From Pseudodonghicola xiamenensis DSM 18339 (lineage in GTDB: Bacteria; Pseudomonadota; Alphaproteobacteria; Rhodobacterales; Rhodobacteraceae), in the NCBI RefSeq assembly GCF_000429365.1, contig NZ_AUBS01000015.1, forward strand, positions 29,052 to 93,051: a stretch of 64,000 bases of DNA, in the 5' to 3' direction. Below, piece by piece: positions 49,036 to 57,529 of this stretch. Each line of letters opens with the position of its first letter. The stretch's first letter is position 1. Made by a program: the position numbers and the translations under genes. The notes beneath the pieces were generated by a model. That model was not told the origin of the DNA, made no database searches, and saw nothing but the letters and a program-made list of their open reading frames with translations.

Positions 49036-49568
49036 AGAAACTTGCGAAATTTGCCATCACACTCGCCGCGGCCGGCTATCTACCACAGGCTACTCAGGCG
49101 ACAGTGGCACTTCCATCGCTCGACCAAGATGATCACAAGTCCAGCCCCCTGTTCCAGCTCCTTCGCGGAGAACACAAGTATACCCTTGCAGGGCATAGAT
49201 CGCACTCTAGTCACGGCTCGCATGGCTCTCATGGCAGCCATCGCTCCTCCTCGGGCGGCGGCTATTCAGGTGGCGGGACATATCGTCCGACAGCCCCGTC
49301 GAGCAACAGTACTCCCCCTGCATCCGTGATGCCGCGCGCATCCCAAGCACCGAAAACGCTGCCAGGCAACTCTGCAGCCTTTATGAACATTGTTAAACGT
49401 GTTCAGACCGCGCTCTACACCTATGGCTATTACACTGGCGCGATTGATGGAATCGTCGGAACCGGCACAAAGGCCGCAATCAGCAAGTTCCAGAAGGACT
49501 GGGGACTGAAAATTACTGGCACCATCACCCCGGAGGTTCTGGATGCGCTCAATATCGTTGCGAAATAA
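49032..49568 (+). CDS. hxsA: His-Xaa-Ser repeat protein HxsA (predicted modified substrate)
   Basis: 178 residues. The N-terminus MKKLAKFAITLAAAGYLPQA looks like a signal peptide. Residues 55-72 are six exact His-Xaa-Ser units (HRS, HSS, HGS three times, HRS), then a Ser/Gly-rich stretch. The C-terminal part is a peptidoglycan-binding domain (VQTALYTYGYYTGAIDGIVG, then GTKAAISKFQKDWG). The repeats are the expected target of HxsB and HxsC. The product would be exported and could bind the cell wall. ATGA overlap with hxsC. Confidence 0.88.
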   Translation: MKKLAKFAITLAAAGYLPQATQATVALPSLDQDDHKSSPLFQLLRGEHKYTLAGHRSHSSHGSHGSHGSHRSSSGGGYSGGGTYRPTAPSSNSTPPASVMPRASQAPKTLPGNSAAFMNIVKRVQTALYTYGYYTGAIDGIVGTGTKAAISKFQKDWGLKITGTITPEVLDALNIVAK

Positions 49569-49941
49569 GGCGATTGAGTTTGCATTGGTCTTTGCGGGAG
49601 GCGTGGTGGTTGGCCAAATCATTCCACCCGTGTGGAAATGGGCAGTGATCACCCTTGCGGCACCTTCCTATCAAGAGGCGACCTATCGCTGTGATCGCTC
49701 GATGCGCGCGCATCTCCTGGCCAAACAGAAGGTCGAAGCGGAGCCGTCCGAGCAGACCGTTCGGGACCTTGAGGCAAGCGAGATCGCTCTGATCGATTGC
49801 CAGGATTACGACCTGCTCCGGAAACGCCTGATCCTTTTCGGCCTCGACGAGAATGCCCTGGGATACATGGCTCTAAAAGCCATAGAGGCGAAAGCAACAG
49901 ATTTGCAGGATGTGATCGAAATACATGAAATTCGCTACTAG
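49543..49941 (+). CDS. Small membrane protein of the His-Xaa-Ser locus (TIGR03982-like)
   Basis: 132 residues. It starts inside the end of hxsA and ends inside the start of the next gene. One N-terminal membrane helix (AIEFALVFAGGVVVGQIIPP) precedes a helical part with one pair of cysteines (RCDRSMRA and LIDCQDYDLL). A conserved small protein is known from these loci under a TIGR number only; the match here is by position and form. It may anchor or escort HxsA. Confidence 0.65.
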   Translation: MRSISLRNKAIEFALVFAGGVVVGQIIPPVWKWAVITLAAPSYQEATYRCDRSMRAHLLAKQKVEAEPSEQTVRDLEASEIALIDCQDYDLLRKRLILFGLDENALGYMALKAIEAKATDLQDVIEIHEIRY

Positions 49942-50696
49942 GATTGTGCTAGCACTTGCAATTTTCAGCGCGGCACCCGCGATCGCGGAATCCATGCGAG
50001 AGGCCGTTCTGCGGAAGGCCGCTCTCGATAACGGCTTGCGGCCCGCCGAGGAGCTCTGGCCAGAGTTCGAGCCTAAGAAGGCGGCGGTCGGAAAGCTCCT
50101 ATTCGAAAGTGAATTGCTCTCGCTGACACGGAACGTCTCTTGCCGCAGTTGTCATCTGGATGAGTTTGGATCCGCGGACGGCTTGCCGCTGGGGCATGGC
50201 GCTGGCGGCGTTGGCTCCGGTGTCGATCGTATGAAGAGCCCTGCCGGGCTTCTCTCTCGCAATGCGCTAGCGCTCTGGGGACGTGGTGGGATCGGATATG
50301 ATGTCTTCTTCTGGGATGGCCGCGTGGATGCAAGCTCAGGCGAGGTGCAGAGCCAGTTCGGAGCGACAGCTCCCTCCGATGACCCGCTGGTGGTGGCTGC
50401 CCATCTGCCTACGGTGGAGTTTCGCGAGATGATCGGGGAAAGCGATGACACCGAATGGCTGCGCCAGGGCGATGTCACCGCAGCCGCAAAGGTTCACGGA
50501 GAGATTGCCAGACGCATCAGGGCCAAGCCGGGAATCGCCGCTCCAATGGCTGAGGCTTTCGATCTCGAAGTAGCGCAGCTGACCTACCTGCAGATCGCAG
50601 AGGCGATCGCCGCTTTCATTCGTTCCGAGTTCCGGCTGCGTGATACGAAGCTGCATCGGTTCGTGTTCGACGGCGAGGAGCTGACCGATCAGGAAC
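49925..50696 (+). pseudogene. MauG-like di-haem protein, 5' part (split by IS256)
   Basis: 5' part of a cytochrome c peroxidase/MauG family gene. A signal peptide (MKFATRIVLALAIFSAAPA) and the first haem motif VSCRSCHLDEFGS (Cys73-His77) are present. The frame stays open to GATCAGGAAC, then enters the IS256-family element and stops at 50722. Joined to the 3' part at 52034 after removing one copy of the duplication, the frame is restored with no loss: 1227 bases, 408 residues. In hxs loci, a MauG-like protein has been suggested to finish a quinone-type modification. The interruption probably ends its function unless the element excises. Confidence 0.85.
50689..50696 (+). repeat. IS256 target duplication, left copy
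   Basis: TCAGGAAC, repeated exactly at 52026-52033 on the far side of the element. Eight bases is the usual length for IS256-family insertions. Confidence 0.88.
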
Positions 50697-52025
50697 GAGA
50701 GTGTCCGACCTTTTGTGTATGATTGATCCGGTTCATGCTTCACCAAAAGGAAGCATGAATGACCATCTCGAAAGAAATCCTGGACGAACTGCTCAAGGGC
50801 GTTGATCGCCCTGAGGACTTGCTCGGCGATGCCGGGCTGATGAAAGAGCTGAAGATCAAGCTCATGGAACGGATGCTGGGTGCGGAACTGACCGCGCATC
50901 TTGGCTATGAAGATGGCGAGAGCGCACCGCCAACCCAACTCAACCGCCGCAACGGCACATCGGCTAAAGTGCTGAAGGGGCAGGACGGGGAATTGCCGGT
51001 AGCGATCCCCCGTGACCGCGATAGCAGCTTCGAGCCGGAACTGGTGAAGAAGGGCCAGACCCGGATCGACGGTATGGATGACAAGATCATCGGGCTCTAC
51101 GCCGCCGGTCTGACGGTGCGGGACATCCAGGCGCATCTGCTCGACCTCTACGGTCTGAGGGTGTCGCCCGACCTGATCAGTCGGGTCACCGACGCGGTGC
51201 TGGACGAGGTTCGGGAATGGCAGAGCCGCGCGCTGGACCGGATGTATCCCATCGTCCTTTTCGACGCGCTACGGGTGAAGATCCGGGATGCCGACAGCCG
51301 GACGGTCAAGAACAAGGCCGTCTACGTCGCTCTTGGCGTCACTCGCGATGGCCAGCGTGAGGTTCTGGGCCTGTGGATCGCCGAGAACGAAGGTGCCAAA
51401 TTCTGGCTCTCGGTGATGAACGAACTGAAGAACCGGGGGCTGCAGGACATCCTGATCGCCGTCGTGGATGGTCTCAAGGGCTTCCCGGAGGCGATCACCG
51501 CCGCCTTTCCGGAGGCCATGGTTCAGACCTGCATGGTGCATCTGGTGCGCCATTCTCTGAACTTTTGTTCCTGGAAGGACCGCAAGATCGTGGCGGCCGA
51601 CTTGCGCCGGATTTACAGCGCCCCGAGCGCCGAGATGGCCGAGGCCGAGTTGGATGCCTTCGAGGAGAAATGGGCCGGAAAATACGCCTCCATCGCCCCG
51701 GCCTGGCGCAGGACATGGGCCGAGGTGATCCCATTCTTCGGCTTCGATCCGGCGATCCGCAAGATCATCTACACAACCAATGCCATAGAAAGCTTGAACC
51801 GCGTGATCCGCAAATCGATCAAGACGCGCGGTTCCTTCCCGACCGACGAGGCCGCGACCAAGCTGATCTATCTCGCAATCCGCAAGTTCGAAAAGGATGG
51901 CAGAAATGTTCGGGAATGGTTTGCAGCCCGCAATCAGTTCGCCATAATGTTCGGCGAGCGCTTCGACGCTTGAGTATCTGAAACCGCATGGGCCGGGAAA
52001 GATACACAGAGTTCATGACACTCCC
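50697..52025 (+). mobile_element. IS256-family insertion sequence
   Basis: 1329 bases. Left end GAGAGTGTC and right end (complement) GGGAGTGTC form inverted repeats with one mismatch, flanked by the 8-base duplication TCAGGAAC. One transposase gene fills it. The insertion splits the first MauG-like gene. Confidence 0.92.
50759..51973 (+). CDS. IS256-family transposase
   Basis: 404 residues, full length for the family. N-terminus ISKEILDELLKGVDRPEDLL. DDE-type residues lie around YPIVLFDALRVKIRD, LIAVVDGLKGFPEAI and, near the end, TTNAIESLNRVIRKSIKTRG. No stop or frameshift is seen, so it may be active. Confidence 0.94.
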   Translation: MTISKEILDELLKGVDRPEDLLGDAGLMKELKIKLMERMLGAELTAHLGYEDGESAPPTQLNRRNGTSAKVLKGQDGELPVAIPRDRDSSFEPELVKKGQTRIDGMDDKIIGLYAAGLTVRDIQAHLLDLYGLRVSPDLISRVTDAVLDEVREWQSRALDRMYPIVLFDALRVKIRDADSRTVKNKAVYVALGVTRDGQREVLGLWIAENEGAKFWLSVMNELKNRGLQDILIAVVDGLKGFPEAITAAFPEAMVQTCMVHLVRHSLNFCSWKDRKIVAADLRRIYSAPSAEMAEAELDAFEEKWAGKYASIAPAWRRTWAEVIPFFGFDPAIRKIIYTTNAIESLNRVIRKSIKTRGSFPTDEAATKLIYLAIRKFEKDGRNVREWFAARNQFAIMFGERFDA

Positions 52026-52033
52026 TCAGGAAC
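52026..52033 (+). repeat. IS256 target duplication, right copy
   Basis: TCAGGAAC, an exact copy of 50689-50696. Confidence 0.88.
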
Positions 52034-52488
52034 TGGCCGGCGGCCTACTTTTCTACGGGCGCGGGCAGTGCGCTTCCTGCCACTCAGGGCCCTATTTCTC
52101 GGACCTCGAGTTTCACGCCATCCCGTTCGCACAATTCGGTTTCGGCTTCAACGGCTTCGGAATCGACTACGGGCGATACAATTTCACCCAAGCCCCGGAA
52201 GACCGCTATGCCTTCAGGACACCCCCACTCTTCAATGTCACGAAGACTGCGCCTTATTCCCACTCAGGAGTGGAACCAGACTTGTCAGGGGCCATCCGTG
52301 CCCACGTTGATCCCTTGGCAAGGATCGACACCAGCAAGCTGTCACCACTGGATCGCGCAGAATTCTACCAGAAGATTGCGCGATGGTCACGGGAGCCTAG
52401 CTATGCGGTCGAGCTCAGCGAGCAGGAGATTTCATATCTCGTCGCGTTTCTATCCTCGCTCGAATTTGAACCGGAGACGGCGCAGTGA
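52034..52488 (+). pseudogene. MauG-like di-haem protein, 3' part (after IS256)
   Basis: Continues the frame of the gene broken at 50696. It carries the second haem motif GRGQCASCHSGPYFSD, then GIDYGRYNFTQAPEDRY and FRTPPLFNVTKTAPYSHSG, which are standard for the C-terminal half of the peroxidase/MauG family. A start at 51988 gives a frame here but lies inside the element and is not a natural start. Its stop overlaps the GTG of the next gene. Confidence 0.85.
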
Positions 52489-54068
52489 AGCCGGAGCGTC
52501 AGCTCCCCTCACTCAGCATCCTCTTCCGAATTGCCATGATCGGCATCGGATTGTCCTTACCAGTCTGGCTCTACCTTGCCGAACTGCACCCGCGTCTTCT
52601 ACTGCACACGCATGAGGCAGGTTACCGGGCCTTGGCCGCCGGTTGTGCTCAGGCCGTGCATGCAACGGAAACGGCCACCGAGGCGGCGGATCGCATGACG
52701 CCTACGCAGGCGTCTCGCCTGGATCGGGCTCTCGAGATCGGGCGTCTTCCCTGCAAGAGCTACGCCACGCTGAAAGAACATCTCCTTTCGCAGGGCGTAT
52801 CTCAGCATGCCCTAGCGGCACTATACCTCTCGGCGAGTTCCGATCCGACTTACCCAGATCTGCGCAATGGCGGTGTTAGCGCAGAGAATCTAGATGCCCA
52901 ATTGCGCTTCGTGATTGAGCGGCTCGCGCTCTCCCCACTTCCGTTGAAGGACTACGTGCGGGACCCGAAGTTCCGGCTCGGCGAGAAACTGTTCCATGAC
53001 CCGCTTCTGAGCGGACATGGGGATCGCACCTGTGCAACCTGCCATAGAATCGAGCTTGCTACTACGGATGGCGCGGCACTTGAGCCCCGATTGGATGTGT
53101 CGTCATATCTGCGCCCCGAGATCCCGGCGCGCAACGTGCCTGATCTCTGGAACCGAGATCACAATGATGTCTCTACCATGTTATGGGACGGACGGCTCGA
53201 GGTAACGATAGCCGCTGATCGGGGCGGGCTTGAAGCGCCCGAGGATCTCGCCACGACCGGGTTCGAGAATCTGATGGCGCTTCAATCGGTGCGTCCGGTC
53301 TTTATTCCGGCAGAAATGCTAGGAGAACCAGGATCCTCCAATGATCTCGCGCCCGAGCCAAATGCCTCCTTGTCACCTGAAGATGTACTGGCGCGCGTCG
53401 CGCCAATTCTCTTCGCCCAAGAGGTCGAAAGTGCCGCTTCGGAGGCAGACTATCAGGCCCTGTTTCGCGACAGCTACGGCCTGATGGCCGCGGACGAGGT
53501 TCGCCCTTCCCACCTCGGGAATGCCCTCGCGCACTATATCGAGATCGAATTTCAATCTCGGGACACACCTTGGGATCACTATCTTGCGGGCGATATGACC
53601 GCATTGACCGAAGACCAGAAACGCGGCGCGCTCCTGTTCTACGGCATCGGAAAATGCGCGACCTGCCATAACGGCGACGTATTCAGTGACTTCGGATTTC
53701 ATTCAATCGGCGTTCCGGAGCTCCGAGAAGATAAGGATTTCGGCAGGTTCTACGCGACAAGAGAGCTGGGAGATCGCTTTCTTTTCCGGACGCCGCCCCT
53801 CAGAAACGTGACGCTGACTGCCCCATATTTTCACAATGGCAGCGCCAAGACGCTCGTCGAGGCCATTCAGCAGCATCTCAACCCCTACCGTTTCGCCCAT
53901 GACTATGCCGACAGCGGAGCGCATCTCATGGAGCCGGCGGAAGTGAAAGCGATTTCTCCTGTCCTGTCCGCAACAACACGGCTGACAGACGAACAAGTTC
54001 TTCATTTAACAAGCTTTCTCTCATCCCTGGAGGATTCCAGCGCGACCGCCGCTCCCGATTCAGAGTAG
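52485..54068 (+). CDS. Second MauG-like di-haem protein of the hxs locus
   Basis: 527 residues, GTG start overlapping the previous stop. An N-terminal membrane helix (SILFRIAMIGIGLSLPVWLY) leads to a helical domain of about 130 residues not seen in the first copy. The peroxidase domain follows with haem motifs DRTCATCHRIELATT (near 183-187) and IGKCATCHNGDVFSD (near 390-394), and FRTPPLRNVTLTAPYFHNG. Two intact CXXCH sites fit a di-haem enzyme in the periplasm. Ends 4 bases before an IS3 remnant. Confidence 0.88.
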   Translation: MKPERQLPSLSILFRIAMIGIGLSLPVWLYLAELHPRLLLHTHEAGYRALAAGCAQAVHATETATEAADRMTPTQASRLDRALEIGRLPCKSYATLKEHLLSQGVSQHALAALYLSASSDPTYPDLRNGGVSAENLDAQLRFVIERLALSPLPLKDYVRDPKFRLGEKLFHDPLLSGHGDRTCATCHRIELATTDGAALEPRLDVSSYLRPEIPARNVPDLWNRDHNDVSTMLWDGRLEVTIAADRGGLEAPEDLATTGFENLMALQSVRPVFIPAEMLGEPGSSNDLAPEPNASLSPEDVLARVAPILFAQEVESAASEADYQALFRDSYGLMAADEVRPSHLGNALAHYIEIEFQSRDTPWDHYLAGDMTALTEDQKRGALLFYGIGKCATCHNGDVFSDFGFHSIGVPELREDKDFGRFYATRELGDRFLFRTPPLRNVTLTAPYFHNGSAKTLVEAIQQHLNPYRFAHDYADSGAHLMEPAEVKAISPVLSATTRLTDEQVLHLTSFLSSLEDSSATAAPDSE

Positions 54069-54072
54069 CCGG

Positions 54073-54523
54073 TGACCTGCTCCCCTGAAAAGTCCGCGGT
54101 TTGAAGTTAGCCTGTTCTCCACACGAGGAGACAGACAATGCGGAAGAGCCGATTCAGCGAAGAGCAGATCATAAGCATCTTGAAGGAACACCAAGCCGGA
54201 GTGGGCGCCAAGGAGCTCTGCCGGAAGCACGGCATCAGCGTAAGCATCCGGCGTAGGCCGCGGTCATGCTGCGCGTCTGCGTTCAGATGGCAGCCAATTC
54301 CACGGCAGAAGGTCTGGCGCCCGTGAGGCCGTTGTGTTGGGGAGCCTGGCGAGGACGTTACAGGCGTCGAGCTGATCGCGGCTTGGCACAACGACTACAA
54401 CCATCACCGCCTCCACACGAGCCTCGAAGGGCTCACCCCGTGGGAGTATCACCAACGGTCAGTAGAGAACCAAACCCTGAACAGAGCGAACCAATAAACG
54501 CGGACTCTACGGGGAGCGGGTCA
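54073..54523 (+). mobile_element. IS3-family remnant with internal deletion
   Basis: Ends TGACCTGCTCCCC and (complement) TGACCCGCTCCCC are IS3-type inverted repeats. Inside, the start of orfA is present (FSEEQIISILKEHQAGVGAK to KHGIS, 54138 on), then the end of orfB (AAWHNDYNHHRLHTSLEGLT, WEYHQRS, near 54370-54480). The middle, including the catalytic part, is gone. No direct duplication was seen at the flanks. Confidence 0.8.
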
Positions 54524-54564
54524 GTGAGCATGTCGCGCCATTGGTCCGAGCGGCAATGGCGAAC

Positions 54565-54690
54565 CGGGCCGAGGGCGATGACATTCTCGCGCTGCGCGAT
54601 CCATTTCCCGCGGGCGAGTTCCAGGACCTGCATCTTGTTGAGCTTGGGGATCGCCTTGAAGTCGAAGCTGTCGAGGCTCTTGCTGGCCGC
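54565..54690 (-). pseudogene. IS21 istB-like fragment
   Basis: The minus strand encodes SKSLDSFDFKAIPKLNKMQV, LELARGKWIAQRENVIALGP, the segment just before the Walker A of IstB helper ATPases. The Walker A itself is missing: the frame continues into unrelated sequence. A short remnant only. Confidence 0.6.
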
Positions 54691-54800
54691 AGTTTGTGAA
54701 TCATCTCGGCGCACGCGATGTCTTCAGGCATCGTTGCAAACGACAGCGATTTCCCCCATCACTCTGATGAGAGTAGATTTCCGGAGCCTGGAGGCTGGAA

Positions 54801-55274
54801 ATGGACGTACAGCGTGACAGGAGCATGTCGAAACCATTCTCCTTCCGCGACGACCCGCAGGTCCCGACTTTCGACGACGGATCACCGCTGGCCGTGATGG
54901 ATGCGGAATGTGCAATCTGTAGCTGGGGCGCGCGCATGATCCATCGCCTGGATCGGGGACAGTCCGTGCGCATCTGCCCGATCCAGACGCCGCTCGGCAC
55001 CGCGCTCTTGCGCCACTACGGGCTCCAGCCGACAGACCCCTCCAGCTGGCTGTTCATTGACGCGGGCGTCGCCCATCAGGACTTCGAGGCGGTCGTTCAT
55101 GCCGCCCGACAGTTCGGAGGATGGGGGCGATTGGCCACTGTGCTGCTGCTCCTGCCCCGGCCGATGCGGGACTGGCTCTACCGACGCCTTGCCCGGAACA
55201 GATACGCCCTGTTCGGGCGGGGTGACATGTGCGCGCTTCCCGATCCCGATTTTCAGAAGCGTCTGCTCCGGTGA
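54801..55274 (+). CDS. DCC-family thiol protein (DUF393)
   Basis: 157 residues. The family motif is seen as VMDAECAICSWGARMIHRLD (DXXCXXC), a thioredoxin-like site. It is followed by VRICPIQTPLG and a C-terminal hydrophobic part (WGRLATVLLLLPRPMRDWLY). These proteins are predicted thiol-disulfide oxidoreductases. The start has GGAGG 7 bases upstream. Its stop overlaps the GTG of the next gene. Confidence 0.85.
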   Translation: MDVQRDRSMSKPFSFRDDPQVPTFDDGSPLAVMDAECAICSWGARMIHRLDRGQSVRICPIQTPLGTALLRHYGLQPTDPSSWLFIDAGVAHQDFEAVVHAARQFGGWGRLATVLLLLPRPMRDWLYRRLARNRYALFGRGDMCALPDPDFQKRLLR

Positions 55275-56893
55275 ATATTCTGCTCGTTGGTGGATACGGC
55301 GTTTTCGGCGCGCGGCTTGCGCGCCTGCTCGTCGCCGACGCCCATGACGTCTGCATCGCCGGACGGAGCCTGGAAAAGGCCCGGGCCTGCGCGCAGGATC
55401 TGGGCTGTCGGAGCATCAGGTTTGATCGTGCGGACAGCCTCTATGCGCTTGAAGGATATGATGTCGTCATTGACGCCGCGGGCCCATTCCACGCCTACGG
55501 AGACGACCCGTATCGCCTTGCCCGCGCGGCCATTGCGGCAAGGGTCCATTACCTCGACCTCTCTGACAATGCCGATTTCTGCGCCGGCATATCCGCCCTG
55601 GACACCGAGGCGAGGGCGGCCGGGCTGTGCGTGTTGTCCGGTCTCTCTTCCGTGCCCGCGCTGTCCTCTGCCGCCGTGTGTGCCCTTGCCGGTGACGATG
55701 TTCCCACTGTGATCGACACGGCGATCCTGCCGGGCAACCGCGCGCCGCGCGGCTTGTCCGTCATGCAGTCGATCCTGTCCCAGGCGGGGCGTCCCATGCC
55801 GGTCTGGAGCGGCAACAGATGGGAACGGGCCTACGGATGGTCGGAGCCAGCGGACTACACGCTTCCGGGGGGACTGGTCCGGCAGGGCTGGCAGATCCAG
55901 GTGCCGGACCAGCGCCTGTTTCCTGCCCATTTCGGTGCGGAGACGGTCAGGTTCCGGGCCGGGCTGGAGCTGGCCGTCATGCGCTACGGGCTTGCCGTGT
56001 TCGCGGCCCTGCGCCGGGTGTGTCCTCTTCCTGTGACCCCGTCTGTTGTCCGCCTGTTCAAGTTATTGGCCGATTTGCTGGCGCCGTTCGGCAGCGGCCG
56101 GGGCGGAATGTCCGTTTCGGTCACCACGCGCCACGAGACCCGCAGCTGGCACCTGCTGGCCGAAGATGGCGACGGCCCCTTCATCCCGGCCGTAGCGGCC
56201 CGCGCCCTGTTGCGCCGTGCCGATCTGCCGGTCGGTGCAGGCCCCGCTCTCGAGGCGATCACCCTGGCGGAGGCGGAAGCTGCGATGGCGGACCTTCGCG
56301 TGGTCACAGAGCGTGTCGTTGTCCCGACGTCCCCCATCTTCCCGCGTGTGCTGGGTCCTGAATTCGATGCGCTGCCCGAGGAGATCCGGGCAACCCATCT
56401 GACGCTCGGCGTCTCACGATGGGAGGGTAGATGCGAGGTCCGTCGGGGCGCGGGCCTCTGGTCCCGGCTGCTCTGCGCGATCTTCCGGTTTCCGCCTGAC
56501 GCGTCCGATATCCCCGTCGAGGTGACCAAGACGGTCACGCCGCGTGGCGAGACATGGCTGCGAAGGTTCGGCCGGAGCGCGTTCCGCTCCCATCTTTCGG
56601 TGGACACGACCGGCCTTCGCGAGAGGTTCGGCCCTTTCAGCTTCTTGATCGGCCTGGAGGTCCGAAATGGCGAGCTCCACTATCCGGTGACCGACGGGCG
56701 CATCGGGCCGGTCCGCCTGCCATACTGGCTGCTTCCGGTGTCTATCGCACGCGAGTTCGCTGCTGACGGTAAGTTCCATTTCGATGTCGCGCTGCTGGCC
56801 CCGGCGACAAAGGCTCCGCTGGTGCGCTACCGGGGTTTTCTGACTGGCAGGGCGGCAGACGATCCGACGGATCCGCCGTGCGACAACGCTTGA
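55271..56893 (+). CDS. Saccharopine dehydrogenase-like protein with C-terminal DUF4166
   Basis: 540 residues, GTG start at 55271 in a GTGA overlap with the DCC gene. The N-terminal Rossmann fold is VNILLVGGYGVFGARLARLL, with YDVVIDAAGPFHAYG, as in saccharopine dehydrogenase-like oxidoreductases. The C-terminal third (EIRATHLTLGVSRWEGRCEV, GPFSFLIGLEVRNGELHYPV) fits DUF4166. DCC, this gene and relatives often travel together; the substrate is not known. GC content is close to the core. Confidence 0.8.
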   Translation: MNILLVGGYGVFGARLARLLVADAHDVCIAGRSLEKARACAQDLGCRSIRFDRADSLYALEGYDVVIDAAGPFHAYGDDPYRLARAAIAARVHYLDLSDNADFCAGISALDTEARAAGLCVLSGLSSVPALSSAAVCALAGDDVPTVIDTAILPGNRAPRGLSVMQSILSQAGRPMPVWSGNRWERAYGWSEPADYTLPGGLVRQGWQIQVPDQRLFPAHFGAETVRFRAGLELAVMRYGLAVFAALRRVCPLPVTPSVVRLFKLLADLLAPFGSGRGGMSVSVTTRHETRSWHLLAEDGDGPFIPAVAARALLRRADLPVGAGPALEAITLAEAEAAMADLRVVTERVVVPTSPIFPRVLGPEFDALPEEIRATHLTLGVSRWEGRCEVRRGAGLWSRLLCAIFRFPPDASDIPVEVTKTVTPRGETWLRRFGRSAFRSHLSVDTTGLRERFGPFSFLIGLEVRNGELHYPVTDGRIGPVRLPYWLLPVSIAREFAADGKFHFDVALLAPATKAPLVRYRGFLTGRAADDPTDPPCDNA

Positions 56894-57529
56894 TCAGGCC
56901 AAGGGCCGCCCCCCTCCACCGACCTGTTCACTTACGACCCAGCGGATGCTCATATGCCCGACAGTCAGAGCATAGGTGTCAAGATGCCCGCAAGACTTCG
57001 GCGGGCTGCATTCCCGACAGTCGAACGTCGAGCCACCGAATGTCGCCGTTGAGGTTCTTGGCGGCCGGACCGCAGAATGGCCCAATGAACTTGCCGTAGC
57101 GGGCATGCAGAGAGTTCACACTGTGGATGTGATCGCAGCCTGCGGCGACGCGTTTGCCAGGCTTGCCGCCAACCAAGACATGTTCGATACCGCCTGCCGC
57201 CGCAACGCGACGTTCGCACCACGCGGCGAGAAGAGCCGGCTCGGGCACGAAGTGCGGGGTGCTGACATTCTCTGCGCCGAGCACGAACGACCGCTTCGCG
57301 GGACAAATTGCCTCCGCCATCGTAAATGGTCAATGACTGCAAGCGGGTCAGAGCCCATACAGACTCCCGGTACACCAGGTAGAAATTGGGCGTTTGCTTC
57401 GATTGTGGCAAACGGCTATTTTGAGCCCTAAAGCGGGTTGCCTGCTAAAGCTACGCCTTCGACGCCACTGCGGAACTTCCGTCCTTAACGCGCTTAGGAT
57501 AATATTTCGAGCATGGTAGACAGCCCGGT
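56894..57529. other. Intergenic with a possible transposase remnant
   Basis: No intact gene. On the minus strand, 57320-56979 reads HSVNSLHARYGKFIGPFCGP, AAKNLNGDIRWLDVRL, which resembles the C-terminal end of an IS1595-type transposase, but no full domain or ends are seen. The rest is unassigned and holds the promoter of the ATPase gene at 57530. Confidence 0.35.

Noticed and set aside
49194..49250. Short repeated units, first thought to be a possible CRISPR or DNA repeat
   Set aside because: They are codons for the His-Xaa-Ser units of HxsA, too short and without spacers.
51988..52033. Start codon for the 3' MauG part at 51988
   Set aside because: These codons belong to the right end of the IS256 element; the natural frame comes from 50696.
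54433..54817. Small open frames around 54.3-54.8 kb as new genes
   Set aside because: They are pieces of IS3 orfB and IS21 istB remnants in shifted frames.
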